Shown here: positions 48,479-59,494 of the stretch, piece by piece
Layout of the letters: each line of letters starts with the position of its first letter
How positions within the stretch are numbered: position 1 is the first letter of the stretch
Assembly: GCA_009869945.1 (NCBI GenBank)
Contig: WIXG01000405.1
Location: 1-62,849, forward strand
Direction: 5' to 3'
Source: Mesaphorura yosii
Taxonomy: Eukaryota > Arthropoda > Collembola > Poduromorpha > Tullbergiidae
DNA: 62,849 bases
The notes under the pieces: generated by a model
Seen by the model: only the letters and a program-made list of their open reading frames with translations
Databases searched by the model: none
Told to the model about the DNA's origin: nothing
Made by a program: the position numbers and the translations under genes

Positions 48479-51130
48479 TTCCTACGAGCCACAGCCTCTC
48501 ATTTCGTCACTGGTTAGGCACTGATGCACGTGTATTAATTAATTTCACAGGCACTGGACAAGATGGTCTGACTTTAATTACGAAATCGTTAATCGTGGTC
48601 AAAGTAGGAAAACTTCAAATGAGCCTGCTGCCTAAAGAGCACCTTCGTCCGTTCGCCGTAACAGCTGAGTTCGTACTGTAGAGATTCGTACGTACTCGCC
48701 GTATTTGGAGATTACCACCCCACAGCAGCAAGAAAAAATTCCGCACCTCGCACCTCAGCTCGTGGAGCTCTCTCACTTGTGTACCTCGCACGCGTTATCA
48801 ACAAAGCCAATAAGCCAACTGGCACTCGCAGTGATTCATGCAACCTGCAACCTGCACCCAAACCCCAAGAATTCGTCCCCGCGTGAGTGTTTAGAATTTC
48901 GCCAATACAATTTCGAGTTCAACCCCGAATTCTGTCCAGAAATCAGTTTCTGACTGCTGCTTGCACGAACTTCGGGCACCGGACGTAAAATTTATGCCAC
49001 ACGAGTCGAGGAAGATGAGACCGAGTCGCTTGGCTCGGTCGAGTATCGAATTTATGGAAGTTTGCCTAATTTCTTCGCACGCTGCTGCTTATTTTGGGTA
49101 TTCATGCCAAAACGAGCAAATACGAGCCCGCTTTCCAAATTTAGAACAATCTGCCGCATGCATGCCATGCCGTTGTGGATGCTTAACGAGATGGTGTGAT
49201 ATTTTCATACCGCGCGTGGATGCGGATTCGCTTCCTTATTACTACCCTGACTCTGGCCTGCTCCAGAATCAGAATCGAGAAGCAGCCCAGCTTGCAAAAA
49301 TGCCGGCGTGTAATGAGCAGCCCGAATAAAATTAGAACCCGGTCTCCCGTATTCAAAACACATCCGAAATTCGAATCTCTGCTCCCCAATCTGCAAATTC
49401 ACTGCCAAAACGAACAGGCGATGACGCAAGTCGAATATTTTGAAAACATTGTTTAAAAATTCACTCGCACAACCAAAGTAAAGTCAAAACGCAAAGCAGG
49501 CAAAGCTTTTACGCTGCGTTCAAATTTTGATCAAGCACCTCCTCCTTCGATTCATCTTTCTGTAGTTGTGTGTGTACGTGTACTTCACGGCAGGCAAGAA
49601 GATCTTGTTCGCTGTTGCTGCTGCTTCTCATCGCACCATCGATCTCGCGCATCGCCCAAAATAGGAAATCATCTCCTTTTATGGCGCGTCAGGAAATTCG
49701 AGCCCATGTGCTCTGAATTCTTCGGCCCTGCCACTTCCGGACTCGATTCTGGCGGCGATGCGGGCTGGAATGCCCAGTTTGTGGTGTGAATGACAGCTGG
49801 GAGGGACGGTGGAGCCCGATCGGGCGCGTGGAGGCGCTCTTGTTGGGAACTTGTGTCCCAGGTCCATTTCCTTTTATGTAAATCGCCATACTCGTGCTTT
49901 TTGCAGTCCAATTTGCATACGCAAAGAGATTTAAAGGGATTTTCGTCCAGTAGAGCGCACCGCACCACGTGAAATGCCTTCAAGGGGCAATCGAGCCTCG
50001 TGCCGTCTCCCTTCTCAGGTGGCCCTTTACTAGCCTATGCAGCTCGATGCTCGTTCTGATCTTGCGTCAGTCTGTGAATTGGTGCCTGATTGCGTTATTT
50101 CGTATTGGGATTTGTGTTTGCTTCTTTGCTTGACTGACCATTCATCATCTCAGGTTTCGAAACTCGGAGCAGTGCTGTGCTGGCTTAATGGATTTTTGAG
50201 TTTAGTCAACCCGCCGCGGTGCGCCATGCCACCGAACTGTTTGTTATTTTTAGACGACGGATATGACAATGAATACGAAATTAATCATTTGTCGGATCAT
50301 GCGTGCAGAATTCAAAACTCAATTTAGACATTCTTGGGAAAATGGTCATAATGAATGCGTAATTTATGGTTGTGAGTTAGTGAATTCCGAGTCCTCGGTT
50401 CACATTTTCCGTGCCGTACTCGCTTAGCTGCGCTGCGTCTCATTTCTCATTGCCGAGTGCTCATTCAATTATCAATGAACTTTTCTGTTTTCCGTATTTG
50501 GCATGTTTTTGTAACGTGCAGAGGCAAAGACAGGCAAAGCCACAATAATGCCAAACCTTTGCCCGTCGTTCGGTCCATTCGGATTCGACTCGGACATGCC
50601 AAAGCGGAAATCCCTTCGGCTTCACCGCCTTTTATGATGTACGAATGCACGCTCTCAAGCAGATGCAGCAGATGCTCTTTGTTGGTTTTCGCTATTATTC
50701 GCTTTCGGGTTTTGTCGGCCTAATTCTCGTAAGCACTCGTAAACTGGTCATGTCATCGAAATGGAAATGACGAATGAGATGCTCATTGCTTACTGTTTGA
50801 ACTGAGGGAAAGTCCTCGTCAATTACCTCAGGCCAGGTAGAATCACAATTAGTCAATTGGTATTTGTGGCCAATTCACTGATATACTGATAAAAACCTAC
50901 TAGCAATAAGTCCTCAAATTTTGTGTCTGCGTCTTGTCTCATTTTCCCGTGTCCCATGTTGTGCTGTGTCGTCTTCATCCGTCGCCTTCTGACTACTGAA
51001 AGAGAATTTTTTCGCTCGAAGTTGTTCCTGGACGTCAATTGTAAGTAATTTACTAACTAATTAAATAACAATTAATTACTAAAGACTAACACTGAGTTCT
51101 ATCTCGTTTCGGAGTATCCTGAGAGTAAGG
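48479..51130. other. Divergent intergenic region, SRF and Cys-protein gene
   Basis: The 2.65 kb between the leftward SRF start and the rightward start at 51131 should hold both promoters and any untranslated SRF leader exons. No full-consensus CArG box, TATA box or coding exon was noticed. Confidence 0.45.
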
Positions 51131-52597
51131 ATGAGGAAATTCTCCCGGCGCACTCGCCCGGTGGTTGTTGAGGCTTCATCGTCTCGTTTGGCCCATTCTG
51201 ATCCTCCATTACTTATAAGAACTTCCACCCGCACCCAATCGTCGCCGCCACCTCTCATTCGATCCAGGACGGCTGTCGTCGTCGGCACAAGCACTCTTCC
51301 GCGACTGATTCGGACTCAGACAAATATTAAAGCCAAAAAAGTCAGCAGTGCTGGAACTGGAATGACTGGAATATGGGCCTCCCAAGAACCCTCCCGGACT
51401 CAGCCTGTCGAGCTTGTGACAGTAATTCTCGAAAATTATTCTTCATCAACGCATTTGCTTTTGATTTGAAGCCATATTTGTCTTTCTTTCCAGGCAAGCT
51501 CAAATCCGCCTTCAGCTTCGGTGACCGCCCCGGCTCAAACCTCAAGAACCTGCTTTATCGGTGCAGTCTACCGAGTCGCCTGCCACCGAAAGTATTTGGG
51601 TGCTCAGCCCGGCTTCAAAGATTGGTCCGAGTTGGACGCTGAGACGCGTAAAGCAATCCACTCAAAGATACAAAATCAATTCAAACCCGGTGCGAGTGAC
51701 AAGATTTGTACCCACCACCTGAAAGAATTCTCGTACGTCGAAGAGCCCGACCCCACTTCAGCCGATAAGGACAGAGGAGCCTGTAGTGGTTACGGAATCG
51801 TGCATAAGCTACCTGTTTATACTACTCGTCTTGGAGTACTGACATACTTCAACAGTATTGCTGGGAAGAATCGCGATGTGCTGCCGGGCAAGTTTGTATG
51901 CTCGACGTGCATCAATATACTCCGGGGCAACGTGGATGCTTTCAAGCCGTCGAAATCGAATTCGGCTCCAGTACCAGTATCAGCATCAGCAGAACCAATC
52001 AAGAGAAAGAGTGGACCAGCATCAGCATCCGAATCTGGTCGAAGTCGACGAGCCCGGTTTATCAGTCCACGTTCACGCCTAAATAAATCTCGATCAGATT
52101 CTTCAGGTCCTCGCCCGGACGAAGAACAAGACACAATACCTATCAACGGAGACGATTGGGCAGAGGAAGAAGCTGAATGCAAATTCAGTGCACTGCGGTC
52201 ATCTGAGATAATTATTACTGAATTTGGGGCTATGACGAATGGGCTGCTGAATGGGGACGAGCCGGAGCAGGATCCGCTTGAACCAAGCCGAAGTCCCGAC
52301 CCGGATATGCCTCTAGCTGAAGCTCCACTTCAAAATGAAATGGAAGGAATACAAATTAAGACGGAGCCGCAGCCGTTGGGGGACGAGACCCCACGATTTC
52401 AGAGACTGAACACAATTCTGGCGGCGGCTGGAGTTGCTCCCTTGCAAGGCTCCGACTCTCAAGACGAACAAATAATTCGATCCAGAGCAGCAAGGAAGAT
52501 TAGGCAACTTGCACAAACCTGTGTGCGACTGTGCAAGAAAGACGGAGTCGAAATCCAGATCGATAAAAAATCATTCTACAATTTCTTAACCCCGTGA
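51131..52597 (+). CDS. Orphan two-exon protein with paired cysteines
   Basis: I do not recognise this protein. Exons 51131-51421 and 51494-52597 join in phase 0 across a 72-nt intron (GTAATT to CTTTCTTTCCAG), giving 464 residues. Residues 1-110 are basic and Ser/Thr/Arg-rich. A compact region follows at about 115-245 with cysteines near 117, 127, 169, 194, 233 and 236, including CTHH and FVCSTCINIL. The C..C and CxxC arrangement could bind zinc, loosely like the ZAD domains of arthropod zinc-finger proteins, but no finger follows. The middle is disordered with KRKSG and SRRAR basic patches, then an acidic stretch. IQIKTEPQ near 380 matches the I/V-K-x-E sumoylation motif, and a C-terminal helix-rich segment ends SFYNFLTP. 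Nuclear localisation is inferred from the basic patches and the sumoylation motif. The start ATG is the first in frame; the frame stays open just upstream. Confidence 0.72.
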
Positions 52598-52653
52598 TCG
52601 AATGTGTGAATTTCTAAATCTTATAGTTTCCTAACACTCATATGCAGATTTTG

Positions 52654-52659
52654 AATAAA
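52654..52659 (+). terminator. Poly(A) signal of the Cys-containing orphan gene
   Basis: AATAAA occurs 57 bases after the stop codon. The converging cyclotransferase gene has an ATTAAA on the other strand at 52717-52722, so the two transcripts end close together. Confidence 0.55.
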
Positions 52660-53039
52660 TACTGTTTATCTACAACTACAAGTTCTCGATTAAATTTACT
52701 AAAATGAGCAAATCAATTTAATCAGTGGTAATTCCGGGTCACAATCGCAATATTTGTCATTTGTCTTTCTCGTTCCGTAAATATTCCAACTATAAAAATA
52801 GAATCTAATTTCTACAAAATCTGCACCGGGCGCCCAGTCAAGTAGATAATATAAAGTACAATCAGGAGGTTGAGGTCGATTGGTTGCTGACTGCCCAGAC
52901 GTGGGGCAGAAGCAGAGTTGTAGTGATGGTGGTGACTGCCTGGTTGCTGTTGGTTGGCATCCGACGGGGAAAGAACGGTTAGTCATAATTCTGTGTGATC
53001 CGAATTTGTATTGCCGTATTCGCCATTAGGGCGTTCTAG

Positions 53040-54485
53040 TCAGGAAGAATCCTCCGCGTCCGTGCCCGAGTTGGAGTCAGGTTTCGGAGGCGGGAGGTGA
53101 AGGTAACTCGTGACCCACACACGAAGAATGCGGTTCAGGTTGTCGATCGTGTTAAAGTCGAGTGCGTCCTTGTTGTCAGTCTCCTTGTGCCATACGCTGG
53201 GGAATGGAGTCGGAATCACGTGGAGGATACTGACTCCTCGGCGCAAAAATGGAATGTGATCGTCGGCGATGCCGCTGTAGGAGGCCTGAGGCTGGAATAT
53301 TGTGCTGCGCGTCATTCGCCCACTCCAAAGTTTCTCTGATCGAAGGGCCTTTTCTATGTTGACGAGGTTTGTGTGCAGGTGTGACGTGGCGTCGAAGAAA
53401 TTGTAGATTGTGGGGTTCGGAGTGCCGAGCAGGTCGAGAAGCATGATCAGGTCCTGAAAAGGGACAAATAAGGCAAATATTAGCTTAACTGCGCTTTTAT
53501 TGGCTTGATTGGCAAGTTTCGATTAAATTAACGTACGATTCGGTCCAAATAGTTGGTCGTCGTCTGCCCAGGCGGATACGGAGTCTTCTGCCACTTTGCA
53601 GCAAGATGTCTAGCACCATAAATTGAATCGGTGTCCGTCCAATCACGGAACGCCTCTTCGCCATCGAAGAAAATAAACTGAAGCGTCACATTCTGGTTCG
53701 GGTAGCCAGGGTGTTTTTGGTTTTCGTACGAATTGAACTCATCGAGCTGTGGTTTCAGCCTTGTGGCTAGATCCAGCATCATGGCGCATGGAACAGCTGA
53801 GTCGGTTGCGCCAATAAACGTATTCTCTCGAAAGTATTTGGAATCATAATGGCAAGCAAGGACTAATCTGCATTCAGCAATATGAAAAGTATTAATCATT
53901 AGTTTGCATACGCTTTGGCAGCTTTGGGCCTTTGTGGTTGGCAACTGTTAGTTGAATGACGCAAATTCAATTCACAAACTCACCTTCTTGGTACATTAGG
54001 ATTCAGCGTAGCAATAATGTTCTCGAATGGCTTCTTTCCGTATGGAGTCGTGTCCTCAAATACGTCTCCTTCGACAGTCCAGTCAAGATTCCTCATGTAT
54101 TCTTGAATGTACGCTTTGACTTTGGCGTGATTTGCAGTTCCGGGTACACGTGGAATAAGAATTGGGTCGAGCAGGTTTTCGAACGTAACGGTGGACTGAC
54201 GACCAACCTCAGGAAGGTTCGCAATGTCCTTCAGTTCAACAGATCCAACGGTTCGGGGCGTGTGGGCGTACTAAAGAATAAGGAAATCAAATAATGAACG
54301 TCAGGTCATCAACGACCTACACTGAGTTAATGGCATATGTCATGTCATACCTTTGCTTGATTCCACGCATAACTGGACGCATGTTGAGCATAGGTCGACT
54401 GTGTCTTAAGTTGCTGCATCAGGAGCACGCACAGCAGCTCCATGAAGCCACCACGGGGCCGGATGAAGGGTAGGAAGCGGGCCAT
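53040..54485 (-). CDS. QPCT: Glutaminyl-peptide cyclotransferase (glutaminyl cyclase)
   Basis: This is a zinc-dependent M28-type enzyme of the secretory pathway that converts N-terminal Gln (or Glu) of peptides to pyroglutamate, a maturation step for many neuropeptides. Exons in transcript order: 54485-54351, 54270-53984, 53867-53537, 53453-53040; phases agree, 388 residues (human 361). A hydrophobic stretch ([12 protein letters not shown]) near residues 15-26 is a likely signal peptide or anchor. The core begins near 140 with [13 protein letters not shown]. Zinc ligands by family alignment are the Asp in GATDSAVPC (about 163), the second Glu in FFDGEEAF (about 212) and the His in SVWHKETDN (about 340); the first Glu of that EE pair is the general base. 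The conserved cysteine pair is present, as are LLGTPNP and [11 protein letters not shown]. The ATG has a good context (CAACCATGG) and follows an acceptor (TTTCAG), so a leader exon lies upstream. Confidence 0.95.
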
Positions 54486-54536
54486 GGTTGCCTGTGGCTG
54501 TGGGCCAGGATCGTACACTGAAAGATCAATTAGCAA

Positions 54537-56872
54537 GAAACAATTACTTTACTGTTTATTCAACATTCAACACTAGCACTTCAATTAACGTGTCCAACCG
54601 CCTACCGAATTATTGCAATGCACTTTTAGGCCTTATTGACGAAGATCAAAGTTCGACTTGCTAGGTTCAGCTCTAGCTGCAGGCCAGGCTCCAACTGGAA
54701 TGAATGCTCTCTTAATACCCACTACTTTTATTTAAGCTAATACTTCCGTATGTTCTAAATGTTGTTGAGTCAGAAACACCAACACGAACTCCAGCACCAA
54801 CTCCCAGTTGGATTCTGATACCTACACACTTGACGTGTTGACTGCTGACTATTTTGGTAGTAATTTCTGATTTGCTTTTGCTCTGCGTGCCAGCACTGTA
54901 AATTAATATTGGCACTGGATGCTGATGCTAGCAGTCTGGAACCCGAGCGCTACGCTGCTGAGGTCGTCATATCGTGGGTGGACGGAGTGCACAGTACAAC
55001 TGGCAATAAATTAGAATCAAAATAGGGCTATCAGGAAGGCAGCTGGCTGTGCTTTACTGCCTACTGCTGCTGATGTGAATGTACATCGTACGTAGCGTGA
55101 CCAACTTTTTGTATTTACACGTGAAAAAGTTTGCAGATGTTTGTGTAAGGATTCACTTTCATTGTTCGTTCGTTCTATTCTTATCACAATCGCAAGCGTA
55201 GCCACAGCCACAGCCACGGCCGAGTATAAAAGAGCACTTAGGAATTGTACTGACGATATTAAAAAAGTTTTGATACTAGCATGCCGTGCCTCTGCGATTC
55301 ACCAATGCCGATGTGGTCGTGGTTTCTGTATGCTGTGGCCTGTGGCTCTAATTTGCCATATTTCAGAAAGTGACGTGCTAAATTGAGTGTGGGATGCTGC
55401 ATTGAATGAATGCCTGAATGCGGGTCGCGAAGTGCGCTGCGGGTACGTCATGAGAATTGGAATTAAGATTGACGTAAGATAAGGCAAGGCAGGGCAAAGA
55501 AACCGTACGTGGAAAAACACGACGACACTCATCCCGTTAATTTACGGTTGTGTGCATAGTTCTTCAAGTTGTTCTTGTTGACTTCGATCTCATTCACATG
55601 TCATACGAGGCTCCGAGTTCCGGTCGGCCTCAATCTGGGTCTTCTGGTTCAAGGTTTCTCATGATATGACGAGACGATGACGATGCATGCGAAGAAGAAT
55701 CGACTGCCAGTATTGAGGCAATTCTGACAAATGACAATGAAATAATTAAATTACTAATTTAATTAAGTTGACGACGCGAATTACCGAACCCGAGCCAAGC
55801 CAGCAATCAATTCGCATTCATGCTGCCGATCTTCTTGAGTTGTTAGTTGTCATTGCACATGTCGTGAGTAATTTTTTCACGAAGTTCATCTAATTAGCAT
55901 TACAGTAAGTAACGCATACAGCACTTTAGCTTTTGGCATCATTCCTGTATCGTAAACATCACAAGTTATTGTTTTGCTCGCCCATAATTTACTAATGCAT
56001 TTACTGCATGACGTATTCGCACATTTGGCACACGAATTCTATGAAAACATGCATTTTAATGAATTATTTATTGGCCCGACGCTCACACAGTCTACTCAGA
56101 GTTCGGTAATTGTCTCTTTGGCTGCGGCTTCGGGTAATTCGGGTGGTAAAAATATTTTCGGTGCAAGTCTCTTGAGACTGCCCCTGCGGTTCCATGTAGT
56201 TGCTAGTTTCATTGCAGTTGTTTGCCTTTATTAATTTCTCTTAATTAAAGTAACCACAATACAAAGCTAGCATTTAAACGGCTGGAGCCTTGACGTTGGC
56301 GTTTAAGATGCACAGGCGTGGACAAATTTTCAGTTCTGTGTTCCTCTTCGGCCGCTGTGTCCCTCCCCAAACAAGTTGATGAGTGATGATCCACTGAGAT
56401 TAATTTGGTTCGTGATAGACTGACAATGGCCGCGACGTGACAGTGACAGAAGAACTGGATTTTGGAGGCTGTGTAAGCTTGATTGATGAAGGAAGTAGTC
56501 TTTAAATTAAGAAGTTCAGCATTAACTCCAGTGAATTGACTGATACAGCTAAGAGCATTCAAATATTCGGAAGCTGGGCTCAGACTTTTCGTAAGACGAC
56601 AGAATAAACTCGTTTGGAACGGCACTGAACAAAGTTGACAATGAGAATAATGCTACACGCAAAAGATTTTAAGTGCAAGCACTAAATGACTTTAATTATC
56701 GAATCTTCGAATCATATAACTAGTGACTGTGGCCAGTGCAAAAAGTGGAACTGGAATTCGACACCCTTTTAAGGATTATAGGTTTTTAACACTACTGCTT
56801 TCGGTTTTGTTTCACCGCGGCCACGCTGCTTAGTGCAATTTTGTGCACATCTCGAATCTCATCAATCAATTC
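54537..56872. other. Divergent intergenic region, QPCT and Cys-loop channel
   Basis: The 2.3 kb between the leftward cyclotransferase and the rightward channel gene should contain both promoters. Open frames here (for example 55974-56234 and 56245-56625) overlap on opposite strands, are rich in hydrophobic or low-complexity residues and match nothing. No element recognised. Confidence 0.45.
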
Positions 56873-58950
56873 ATGGATCTCAGAACCATAATTTCGGCGT
56901 GGATCTTTTCCTTGGTCTTAAATTTGAATTTGAGGAGGTAATTCTTTAGTGTGACCAGTAAGTTGTACATAAATTGTGTTAAGCCGCGAAAGACTCCTGA
57001 TTCCTTCGTCATTTCCAGTTGCACTGCCAGCCGAAGGCCTCGGAATCAGCCTGGCACTGTAATTTCACTCCTTCCCAATGAGGAAGTAACTCGGTTTCAA
57101 GAAACCATGCCTGCCCTTATGCGAAAGATTCGGGACACAGATTCCGACGAATACGAGGAAGAAGAGGACTATGACGAAGAGAAAGAGCGTCTGGAGGCGA
57201 TTGAGCAGGAGCGCCAGCGCAGGCAAGCCCAAACTGGTACTGGTGCTCCTGTCGCCTCGAAGGTTGTTCGGAATGACATCCTGCTCCCAGAAGACTACAG
57301 CGTGTACGAAATCCCGAAAGATCCGGACGCCAATCCGATCCCGTTGTTCATCTATGTGAATGTAATCAACATCCTTGACTGGGACGAGTTAAACGAAATG
57401 CTGCACATCGACCTGGAGCTGAAGGTTATGTGGACCGACTACCGGATTATGTACTTTAATAACAAGTCAGGGCTTCACACGGCGGGCAAAGGTACAGGGC
57501 TACCGACGATTGAGAACATGACGAAAGAGGAAGTGCGGGCAAAGAGGATCACGCTAAATAATCCGTACATACTGGATAAAGTCTGGAAACCTAATCTTTT
57601 TATGGGTGAGACATGCTGAATTAATTGCTATTGCGCCATGCAAGAAGGAACTCGCGTAATGTTGCGATCGATTTTAGAGAATTTGCTTTCGATCAAGCAA
57701 CCAACGCTCATGGCGCGGCCATTGACAATCAAATTCATACCGGAAGTTGGATGGTTTGAGTACCTCACACGAATCACAGTCAAGATGGACTGCGAAATGG
57801 ACTTCCATAAATATCCAGCAGACACTCAGCAGTGCAACTTTGCAATTCGTGGCTGTAAGCGAATAAATCTTGACTGATCTTTGCCTAAGTCAGCATCTTT
57901 CGCTATTGCTTTCAGTCTCCTACCCGAAGAAGGATCTGAATCTTAACTGGTACAAGAATGGCGTCTTTCTCAACGACCTGACACTCCCGAGCTTCGACGT
58001 CATGGTGAAGTCGACGGGGAAGCGCGACCTTTACCTGCATAAGAGCACAGATGAGGACCCGGATGACATGTTTGAGGTGCTGACATTCGTCTTGGCAGCT
58101 AGACGCAAGCTTAGCTACCACATCGTTCAGACATACTTGGCCAGCACTTTTTACATTGTAATCACAACGCTCTGTTTCCTTCTGCCGGCTCGTATGATTG
58201 AAGCACGGATCGGTATCTCGATGACCACACTGCTGACGCTGACAGCAATGTTCGCCGCGGTCCGGTAAGTCGGCAGTTGATCTGCGATATAAATCTTATC
58301 TTAATCGGTCATCTAATTTGGGATCTGACACCTGACTAATTACAGAGAGAGCACACCGGTTGTGAGTTACGTGAAAGCTATCGACATTTGGATGGTTGGC
58401 TGCATATTTTTCGTTTTTCTGGTCCTGGCCCAGTTTACAATTCACACATGGATTACCGGTGGCAAGGTGGATGAAGAGTACAAACCACTGAGCCGGAAAG
58501 TGGTAAATGTCCTCTGAACTTGGATTTTTATTCTTCTCCTGATTCAGTTCTCAGCTAAAATTGTGTGCATATTACAGAGTCTAAGGGCCAAGGACATCAA
58601 GGATGGGATTGGCGATGGCGCCGCATCGGCGGAGGAGCCGATGGAGCTTGCCTACGCGCCTGAGTTAAAACCGTCAAAGGCCAGGCCGCCATCGAGGCGA
58701 GCATTGATTTGGGCGGATAAATCAGAGAAGTACAGCTTTCCGGCGTCCTTCACAATTTTTTCCGTGTACACAATCATGTAAGTGTGAATAATCGACTAAT
58801 CAGCAAAGCCTAAAACCTAATTGGCGCGGGTTCTCACAATTGCTTGTTTACGCCCAAAGATACTGGTCGTCGCTCCTGACGTCTGCCGACTACTTCAACT
58901 GGCAAATCAACGCCACATTGAATGATGTAATAGACTTTAGTGATGACTGA
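56873..58950 (+). CDS. Cys-loop pentameric ligand-gated ion channel subunit
   Basis: This is a neurotransmitter-gated channel subunit related to the GABA/glycine/glutamate-gated anion branch; the ligand is unknown. Exons: 56873-56937, 57019-57605, 57678-57854, 57916-58264, 58346-58502, 58578-58777, 58860-58950; phases agree, 541 residues. Exon 1 encodes the signal peptide (MDLRTIISAWIFSLVL). A very acidic stretch (DSDEYEEEEDYDEEKE) follows, then the ligand-binding domain from about 105. The Cys-loop is C256 and C270 with exactly 13 residues between, including KYPADTQQ. M1 starts near 345, M2 is RIGISMTTLLTLTAM, followed by VVSYVKAIDIWM into M3, a short M3-M4 loop, and M4 near 500-520. The anion-selectivity motif before M2 reads E372-A373-R374 instead of Pro-Ala-Arg, and the conserved M1 proline is Ala352. 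Orthology is not assigned. Confidence 0.9.
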
Positions 58951-59000
58951 GTAACTGCGACAGTCGGGGAATGAATTGCAAATTGCAAGAAGATTCCTTT

Positions 59001-59006
59001 AATAAA
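59001..59006 (+). terminator. Poly(A) signal of the Cys-loop channel gene
   Basis: AATAAA lies 51 bases after the channel stop. The 0.5 kb from here to the P450 start at 59495 is intergenic and should contain the P450 promoter. Confidence 0.55.
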
Positions 59007-59494
59007 TTCGAATCAGCTTTTCTGATGCTCGTCACCATTCACCATTAACATGCAGTACAAAGTTTCGCTCGCCGTGATGAATGAAGTGGGGTCTCTGCCT
59101 CAATGCAAAATTGTATTTCAACCTGGTTACAAAACCATTAGTCCAATAGTCCATTAATTAGTCCAATCGTCGCTTGCTTAAACGGCGTGGGCGCATCATC
59201 TTTGAGCTTGAGAGCATTGCATAGATTTGTAAATTGTAAGGAAAACCCTCATACAAGGCTTATCAGCAGTGAGCTGTGAGCAGTTATCATACGGGAAACA
59301 CTCCGGTGAGCTGTTTTCATGCTGCTGTTTGATGACCTTCGTCCGGTGTCCTGTCGCGAATACCACAGAACATGGGGAATATCACTGATAAGGAACTGGA
59401 GTAGCAATTGGCCAAATTAACAAGACAATCCACTTCATTCGACGATCTGTCCTTGTCGTGTGAGCTGCTGTGCTGATTTAGTTGCTGGTTCACA

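Noticed and set aside
55974..56234. 86-codon + strand frame between QPCT and the channel gene
   Set aside because: It overlaps no splice signals, has no family resemblance and lies in the expected promoter region; composition alone explains it.
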